Positions 57,211 to 64,000 of a stretch of 64,000 nt of DNA are shown piece after piece. The translations under genes were made by a program, and so were the position numbers. Where the stretch lies: the NCBI RefSeq assembly GCF_000218685.1, contig NW_006763292.1, positions 310,001-374,000 of the forward strand, in the 5' to 3' direction. The notes beneath the pieces are model-generated. The model saw nothing but the letters and a program-made list of their open reading frames with translations. It did not search any database and was not told the DNA's origin. The number at the start of each line of letters is the position of its first letter. Positions within the stretch are counted from its first letter, which is position 1. The DNA comes from Serpula lacrymans var. lacrymans S7.9 (lineage: Eukaryota > Basidiomycota > Agaricomycetes > Boletales > Serpulaceae).

Positions 57211-59037
57211 ATGGCTAAACAATCTGCTTCTAGTAAAACCAAATCTCAGAAGGGTAAGATTACCATAGATGCTGGGGAGTATGAGAGGCTTAAGGAAGTT
57301 GGGAAAGCTCAAACTAGGGCTGCCAGCAAAGCAGCTCAAAAGACATTTCTGGAGAGACAGCATCAAGGTATTTGTTTTTTTAAATCTCCCATAAAATACT
57401 ATATTCTACTAATGCTATTTAGAAAACCTGAAATATACTGCTGATACTCTTGAGGAAGAGGATGAGGGGGAGGATGCCCCACTGCCACCCTCCCAAAAGC
57501 GTAGGCATAGGAGGGAGGTAGTAGATGACCAGGATGAAGAGAATGATAGTAACATGGTCCAGACTCCACCTTTAACTCAATATAGATCCTGGAGGCTTAT
57601 AGATCATAAAGATGAAAACAGGGGTGGGGATGACAATACAGATACAGAAGAGTTTATGAACATTGTCAGAGGGGATAGTGAACAAGAAGGTATGATTCCT
57701 TTATCTTGTATATCAAAGTTGTCTTTTATATAACAAGTATAGAGGAGGATGATGGCAATCATTCCCAGATGCAAGGCAGAAAAGTGAGTATATCTATCTA
57801 CTCTGAATAAAAGGTAACATCTTCACATATGTATATAGGACGCACAACAAGCTGGTAATATTGGTGAAAGCACTAGCACACCATCTTGTTTGCCATCTGC
57901 AGCTCTTTCTATTCAACCTTCCAGTCGCACATCAAGCACAGCAATGGCTAGTGTATCTTCATCTTCTGCTATGACTAGGAAGTGCAAACCTACACCAGCT
58001 CTTTTCCCTCCTTCTTTGGCACAGCTAGCTATAGAAGCCCATACTCATATCTGTCTTCATATTGCAACAAATGAAGGATTCCCGGCTTCCAATATATGCT
58101 CTGATATCTCATCACAAATAATCACCCAAAGCTCCAAGATTAGCAACAGCTTTGAATCCAAATTAAGGGAAGTTGAAGAAAATGAAGCTTTGGAAATCTT
58201 CATAATGGATTATGTGAGTGTATTCTTTCATTGCCGTGATTTGGTTTTAACTCTTGTTTAAATTTTTAGGTATGGTCTGCTGGGCCCCAAATACGGGGAG
58301 AGGTTGTTGCCAAGGCCAGACTCATAACCAATAGTGCATATGGTATCCCAGGGGATATGTCTCCTGAAGAAATCAAACTTGCTGTTCAGTGGTTGATTGA
58401 TACATGCATGTTTACTGATGGGGACCTTGATATCAAAATGGGATTATTTTTTTTTCATTGTATTACAACTTATGGGTATCAGGGAAGAACCTATAACAAG
58501 CAAAAACTATTCTCAAGCCCTATTTTCAAGGATCTCATAAGGAAGAAAAGGTGAAGGAATTAGGTACGCACATATTTTCAAAGGTATTCCTCTGCCTCTA
58601 CTTGCACTGGTTGCCTCTGCAGTATGACTTCTTCTTCCTACTCTTGAATATTTACTTACTTATGCACTAGGTTGAGTGTGCTCTTAGAGCCTATAATAGT
58701 GGTGGTAAGAGCTTACAAGATTTTTCAGAGAATATGTTCAAAGCTAGGTGAGTTCTAATCACATTTATAATAGTTCTGTCTAATCTTATTAGTAGATGGG
58801 GATTCTACTTTGAGAAGCTCTCTACACTCCAGAAGTGTTGCCCTGGTTGGATGACTCAAATGAGGAATAATCTTTACAAAAGCATTTTGTAAGTGATATA
58901 TATCTACTGCCTATCCCTTAGCTAATGTGAAATATATATATAGACAATCAGCCAATTTTCAATATCTTAATCAAAAACCTCAAGACAAAGATTATGGGAT
59001 TGACTTTGATGCTTTAGAGGAAACTATGGTAGCATAA
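57211..59037 (+). CDS. DUF6532-type protein carried by the transposon
   Basis: The start is MAKQSASSKTKSQKGKITID, a basic region followed by acidic (EEEDEGEDAP) and KRRHRRE stretches after short introns, then a Ser-rich linker. The folded part begins LAQLAIEAHTHICLHIATNE and continues EVVAKARLITNSAYGIPGDM, YGYQGRTYNKQKLFSSPIFK, IPLPLLALVASA with VECALRAYNSGGKSLQDFSE, and a C-terminus ending in YGIDFDALEETMVA. Blocks of this kind (RxxYGxxxD..., YGYxxxxI..., PLPxxALVaTAVxxALxEYxTG) are those of DUF6532, a mushroom family of unknown function often near transposons. About ten introns are needed. An apparent stop after KDLIRKKR is probably an intron boundary (GTGAAG), so integrity is uncertain. 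Confidence 0.65.
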
Positions 59038-59493
59038 GTACTCTGTTAGTAGTTAAGTCTATTCATAGTCTAGATTGTTTGATTCTTTTAATGATATTGT
59101 GCATTTTTGATATTGCTTTTGATATTACACATTTCTTGCATTACCCTTGAAATTATAATGGCAATAAATGTCCAAATAATTGATCCAATCTATAGGCACA
59201 TATGAAACAAGGTGAAAGCTATAAGACTTGTATTATAGCTATTTTTTCTATTAAAACTATAAAACCTAGGCAAAAGCTATAATCAGCTGGCTTGACTCTA
59301 AAAGTAAAAAAAGATCCTCAACATCTATAAAAGGCTATAATAGTTTTTGGTCATCTATAAGAGCCTATATGTGGCTCTATAAATGCCAGAGGTTCTATAA
59401 CAGGTCTGACAGTTATGACAACTTTATAAGTACCTATAAGCAAGTATGGATCTATATTTGCTTTATATAGCTACCCCCATTTTTTCTGATGTG

Positions 59494-60590
59494 CAATCAA
59501 TACCTGTTGCCATAATTGTTTGTTTGTCCCCAAGGATAGCTCTTTGGGGGGGGGGGGGGGGGGGGGTTGGACACTATTTGAAGTGATAAACCAGTCCCAA
59601 TAAGACATTATGTTGGCTGATGCACCAGAATCCACAAGAATCCACAATCCAGGAGTCATCGCTTGGCATATGAGGTGTGATGGGCACTGATAGCTTGGCC
59701 ATAAAAAGGTGGAGAGGTTCTTCTTCTATAGTCTGTGCTATTTTGGCAGTGAGTTCATTTTTCTCTTTTTCTGCCATTGCTTTAGTTGCCTCATCTGCCT
59801 TCTTCTTTTGAAAGTCCTTTTCAATGTGACTTATTTTTCTGCAGCTAGGATAGGTGTATTTTTCTTTCTCTTTTTGGTCTCATTGTTTTGTTTAGATTTT
59901 GACAAGTTGGACAGTTTAGTTGCAAGTGCTGTATGGGTATTACTTGCCTTTTATGACTTCTCTTCTTTCAAGACCTGAGTTATGACAGTGTTTGTCAATA
60001 GTTTATCCTCAGTTGACATTAGGATAGTGTGGAGAGTTGAGAATGAGGCTGGAAGTGATATCAACATTTCTACTGCCACTAGAATGTTGTTAAGTGATTG
60101 CCTTAGGGAGGCTACCATGTAAGCTTTTTGTCTCATGCTCTTTAGTTGCAGCTCCAAAGCTGATTCTTCGGTAAGGTTTCCACAAAATAGTTCTCCAATA
60201 AGGTTTGTTGTTGTTTGTTTTCCTATACCCTTATACCGGTTATTGAGCTGGGTCCACACCTTCTTTGCATTTATTAGATACAAGGCTCCATTTAGCGGTT
60301 CTTTGTCCCTTTATTATGCTGTCTCCATCCAGCTTGTTCCATAAACACAGAGTCCCCTGGGTCCACATCTGTTCCTTCAATGATTCCGAGTAGTCCTTGG
60401 ATATTTAACACCACTTGGATTTGGTACTTCCATACTTGAAAGTTTGATCCATCATTTTCAAGTGATAGGATATTGTATAAGCAACTTGATCCATGTAACA
60501 TTTTATTTGATACACTTGCTGACAAAGTCATTGTAGTAGTGTATCCAGGTGAGGAAGTAGAGGGTGTGGGGTTAGGCATCTTTATTTTAG
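59494..60590 (-). pseudogene. Old copia gag and protease, 5' part
   Basis: Minus strand from about 60579: MPNPTPSTSSPGYTTT, then NILSLENDGSNFQVWKYQIQ (gag N-terminal DUF4219-like block). UBN2 gag follows at 60283-59951 (VWTQLNNRYKGIGKQ; LKSMRQKAYMVASLRQSLNN), then a Lys/Glu-rich region with a knuckle relic and the protease WILVDSGASANIMSYWDWFI. A run of 21 G (59546-59566) encodes a proline tract next to the protease. The sequence stops at the transposon terminus and resumes at 47365. No LTR was recognised upstream. Confidence 0.85.
59546..59566. repeat. 21-bp G homopolymer
   Basis: An uninterrupted G run in the protease pseudogene (proline codons on the minus strand). Likely length-variable and error-prone in sequencing. 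Confidence 0.9.
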
Positions 60591-61069
60591 GAAATGATTT
60601 GCGATGAATGCTAATGAGCTCAGGTGTTTTAAGGTTGTGCAGGGCTCATAATCTATTGTCTGATAAAAAGAGACAATAGCTATGAAGTAGTCAGTAAACT
60701 AGTCTGTAATGTAGTTCTACACAAGTTACTCACCTCAGTCTGAGTATTTGGAACTGACATGGCAGCAAGTGATGTAGCTGAGTATATCTACTGTATTATG
60801 TAATAGATTCCCACCAATCCTTTTATGCAATGAAAAAAAAAAAGTAAAAAACAACAAGTTCTCATTGTAACTAGATCTTTATCAATTACAGGTCATAAGT
60901 CCTGCATCTGACAACAAAGAAACCTGTCACCTTGAGAAAGATACCAAAGCTAGAGGCTGATGGGTTGAACTGGTCAGTCTACCACACACACCTCGAGTAG
61001 GCTTTAGCAGATAGAGATTGTGTCAAGCATCTCTTAGGAATAGCATATAGGCCAACACCCACACCACAC
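60591..61069. other. Unassigned stretch between two copia gag remnants
   Basis: Probably the 5' leader (and perhaps a decayed LTR) of the minus-strand copia element. No repeat ends can be identified. Confidence 0.35.
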
Positions 61070-61870
61070 ATGGCTGTGCAGAATGTGCAGGCCAGCCCTG
61101 GGATGATTGCCCCTCCCGTGTTGAGCAAAACGGACCAAGGTTCCCTAAATGCATGGTCAAAGAAAGAATATTGCGCAAAAAATATCCTGGGATGCATGGT
61201 TTCTGATTTGACACTGCAACAAATCCTCCACAAGGACACAGTGGTGGAAATGTGGGACCTAATCCACCAGGAGAACAAAAACAAAACAAAACTCATTCAA
61301 GCTGAACTACAAGACAAATTAGCTGCATTGCACTGCCCCAAAAAAGGCAATATGCATACTCACATAGACAAGATAAGGGATATGTGGGAGCAACTCAGTG
61401 CAGCTGGAGTGTACCTCACTGACAAAGAAAAGGCATTGAACATGTTGCGCTCCCTCTCATCCACTTGTGCAATATTTGTGTCCCAACTGTCTGTCTCAGC
61501 TCATATGAATGGCAAGAGCATCAATCCTGAGACCCTGATTGTAAATCTCCTGCAAGAATATGATTGACTCACTATATCGACCAAACAGCCAAACTTGAAG
61601 AGCACCAAGACAGCCATGTTGGCAACTACATTGTCAAAATGAGGACATTAAGGTGCTCAAGGTTGAGCGCAAAAGGAACGAGACTCACCTAGAGACAAAA
61701 AGGAAGAGGGAAAAGTGGGGGATGAAAAGGAAAAGAAGCCAAAGAAAGCAAACCTTACCATCCACGTTAAATGTGACAGTGCAAGTTTATCCAATTTCAA
61801 AGAAGAAGGTGTATGGAGTGCCCTCACTCACCAACTTGCTATGTCTGCAAGACCCAAAGGCTAATTGAAC
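61070..61870 (+). pseudogene. Copia gag fragment of another family
   Basis: The frame 61070-61564 has UBN2-type gag sequence: ARSKKEYCAKNILGC-like start (NAWSKKEYCAKNILGCMVSD), WDLIHQENKNKTKLIQAELQ, LAALHCPKKGNMHTHIDKIR and YLTDKEKALNMLRSLSST. After a stop, frame-shifted basic sequence (KEEGKVGDEKEKKPKKANLT) leads to a decayed knuckle (CYVCKTQRLIEHYNSGKH). It ends at about 61870, with nothing of pol. No LTR or duplication recognised. Confidence 0.8.
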
Positions 61871-63458
61871 ATTACAACTCCGGAAAACATGATGTGGCTA
61901 TAAATACAATAAAGTGCAAGAAATATGCTATAATAGCAAAAATATCACTCAGGCCAGTTCAGATTATAGTATAGAAATTGCCTATAACATAAAAAGTAAA
62001 ATATATCAAATTCACCCCAGCTATATATGACCTTGCAATAGATTGATATAATGACTCTAATTCCTCTATACACCATTGAAAGTTAACTAGATTAATCCAG
62101 AGCATCTCACTTCCACTCATCTTCAAAATGTAAAAACAGTCAAAAATATTAATGATTTATAAAAGCGAAATATATAAATGACAGCTACAAATATATGAGA
62201 TTACTGCTTGAAAGTCCTGACTGCCTCCTCTAAAGCATTAAAGTCCAATATGAGATGGGAGGATTCAGACAAAGCCAAAGTACTAGGACCACCATGTAAA
62301 ATTTGAGAGAACGAAAAAATAGAGCAAACAATTCACCATACAAACTCCCCAATATTACCAAACATATTTGTCAGATATATTGGGGACCATTCCCTGAACT
62401 CTTGAATTAGATTCATATAATGCTCCTATCTATAAATTAAATGAGACAAATATATAAAATAACCAGAAAACAAGTGGTACAGTATCTTGGAGCAAATGAA
62501 TTCTGAGAGAATTCTACCCATTCTATTGTTGATAGTGCCAAGTAAAGCATATACAACCTAAATATATGGTTAAATTTATGAATAAAAGAGTGAGAAAAAC
62601 CTTACAGAGCATGCTACAAGGGCAAGTGCAGGGGAATTATGGAGATATGGGTTGTCTTTTTTGCCATATTTCCTTCCTTCACCTTTAGGTCCCCACCACT
62701 GACTTTGAAAGAGTGTTTTGAAGATTTCATTTTTCCATGGATGTATAACATCACATGTTCTCTCCGAAATATAACTCCAAGCATAAAAAAGCAAATACCT
62801 ATGTGCTTACAGGGGCATGTATTAATAGAGGAGATGGTGTCTTCAATGGAGTTCTGGAAATTCTTTTAGCAACCTGTCCCTCTGTCTTTTTCCAAGTCGC
62901 CCTAGTCACCTTAATAAGATGTTGAACAACATAGACAATTACAAGGGAAAGAACAGCCAATAAAAAAGCTAATAAAAAAGCAAAACACAAAGACTCAACA
63001 CATAGACTGAAAAAAACAGCATAAACAAACCCAATATGGACTCACTCACAAACACATGTAGGCAGATGGCTATTTGGCAATTGTAAAATACCGCTCAAAA
63101 CAGGAAAAAAAAAGTTCTAGCTGAAACTATGTGGTATTAAAGCAAAGTATACACTCCAGTTCATTTTGAGCCAAAGAAAGAAATGCTATGGAGACCGTTG
63201 TTGTGGTCCAAGTTGTTGTGCATGGCTAGAGGGAAGTTTCTCATGGTCTCAGTGTTGTGTGGCAAGGGGTGCAAGGTGCAGGAAACTTGCGCCATTAAAA
63301 TAGTGAACATGATTTCTTGCGCTCTTTTTTACTCACCTGTGAGGCTACAATGCCTGCCTTCAAATATATGTTTCTGTAACCTCATGTTACAGATCTGCAC
63401 AACTGATGCCTTTCAAATGGATCAGGCACACTAAAGACATACCATTGGCAGTATTATT
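61871..63458. other. AT-rich unassigned stretch
   Basis: The first part has several CTATAA/TATAG motifs and the phrase AGATTAATCCAGAG, which also occurs in the MITE at about 2277. A decayed relative of that element is therefore possible, but no termini are seen. Short frames at 62576-62990 and 63183-63431 have no motifs. Confidence 0.4.
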
Positions 63459-63873
63459 TGTTACAATAAACATACCAGCACCTATTTTTGCTTTACTTTT
63501 TCTGTACTTTTACTTTTCTTTTTCTAAGTCATATGACTGATCACGTGACCATTTATTTTACTTTTCAGACTTTTTATAGTCACATGACCAATCATGTGAC
63601 ACATCACCTGACCAGTGTCTAGACTCACCACGTGACTGGTCACATGCTGGACATCAGACTTTAAACTACATTTACAACTATACAGTATCTCATGTATTAT
63701 AGTATATATACAGGAGCAATACATGGGGAAGGACTCAGCGAGTCCTCCTGTTGTCTACCAACAACTAACTTGGTTGCACCTTGAGGGGAAATCCCTCCTT
63801 CTCTTTACTCTTTTGAGTGTTGTTTTTGTTGTGCTCTAGTGCCCCAAGACTGTGTCTTGTTGGTGTTGTCACA
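63459..63873 (+). mobile_element. 5' LTR of an element running off the window
   Basis: TGTTACAATAAACATACCAG to GGTGTTGTCACA, about 415 bp. It has TATATATACA at about 63702 and the conserved GGACTCAGCGAGTCCTCCTG block shared with the 26699 family. It is directly followed by an open gag-like frame. The other LTR would lie beyond 64000. Confidence 0.75.
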
Positions 63874-63887
63874 TAGACATACCTGAT

Positions 63888-64000
63888 ATGGATGACAATG
63901 CACCTCATAATGCACCTGGCCCTGTGGATCCACCTGATCCCCAACATGATCCCCATCCTGCACAACCACCTCTGGTTCTTCCACTAATAGCCCCTCATTG
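63888..64000 (+). CDS. Start of a gag-like ORF (partial)
   Basis: ATG at 63888, 15 bp after the LTR. It reads MDDNAPHNAPGPVDPPDPQH and stays open to the window end. The Pro/His/Asp-rich N-terminus and position fit gag of a Ty3/gypsy element. The family cannot be confirmed from 37 codons. Confidence 0.55.
   Translation, partial: MDDNAPHNAPGPVDPPDPQHDPHPAQPPLVLPLIAPH

Larger units (their letters stand above)
47366..59491. mobile_element. 12.1-kb Plavaka-type transposon with cargo genes
   Basis: The ends are CATCAGGAAAAA (left) and, inverted, CATCAGAAAAAATGGGGG (right). They are flanked by a 2-bp duplication TG (47364-47365, 59492-59493). TATAG/CTATA motifs cluster in the first about 160 and last about 300 bp. 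The same termini bound the MITE at 1662-2461. Inside, on the minus strand, are a Plavaka transposase (50347-47570) and a FunK1 kinase (about 52763-50446). On the plus strand are a TET/JBP dioxygenase (about 54340-57078) and a DUF6532 gene (57211-59037). It sits within the protease region of an older copia element, whose halves resume exactly outside the termini. Transposase, kinase and dioxygenase are all broken by stops, so it is not autonomous now. Confidence 0.88.

Noticed and set aside
1..64000. CRISPR arrays, bacterial operons, rRNA genes
   Set aside because: None seen; the repeats are minisatellites and LTRs, and the genes have spliceosomal introns.

Overview
This window is nuclear DNA of a filamentous fungus, almost certainly a mushroom-forming basidiomycete (Agaricomycete). 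Two intact genes carry many short GT..AG introns, and the mobile elements are of kinds typical of that class: Plavaka DNA transposons, FunK1 kinases, TET/JBP dioxygenases, DUF6532 proteins and Ty1/copia elements. Gene density is very low and most of the sequence is nested transposon remains. All functional calls are from reading the sequence by eye; no database search was run.

Layout: 1-13 kb holds LTR remnants, an 800-bp MITE related to the large transposon further on, two tandem arrays, tRNA-like sequences, a solo LTR with duplication GTCTT, and a two-LTR copia element on the minus strand (8539-12688). 13-20 kb holds a broken RNase H1/viroplasmin-domain gene, a solo LTR split by later insertions (14762-16960), and a truncated copia gag-protease-integrase ORF (18174-20039). 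20.9-24.4 kb is an intact Zn2Cys6 transcription factor with an 8-nt microexon. 24.7-33.2 kb is a mosaic: solo copia LTR, gypsy fragment, two Plavaka transposase fragments, a FunK1 kinase fragment and another solo LTR. 33.6-37.0 kb is an intact multi-KH RNA-binding protein gene on the minus strand. 38.1-44.0 kb is a palindromic copia element bounded as one unit by the duplication AGAGG. 44.5-60.6 kb is an old minus-strand copia element split by a 12.1-kb Plavaka-type DNA transposon (47366-59491). The last 3.4 kb holds a gag fragment and the 5' LTR plus first gag codons of an LTR element that runs off the window.

The most interesting object is the 12.1-kb transposon. It has matching terminal inverted repeats and a 2-bp TG duplication. 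Besides a decayed Plavaka transposase it carries a FunK1-type kinase gene, a TET/JBP-type 2-oxoglutarate/Fe(II) dioxygenase gene (the family that oxidises 5-methylcytosine) and a DUF6532 gene. Stops and a nested solo LTR show it is dead. The FunK1-then-Plavaka order recurs at 30.7-33 kb, which suggests the kinase travels with these transposons. The second highlight is the palindromic retroelement: 2.5-kb inverted arms around an 806-bp spacer, integrated as a single cDNA.

The order of events can be partly read. The copia at 44.5-60.6 kb is older than the Plavaka element inside it, which is older than the solo LTR inside its TET/JBP gene. Several inactivating changes (TET/JBP HxD motif, integrase aspartates) are CpG transitions, which would fit decay of methylated DNA.
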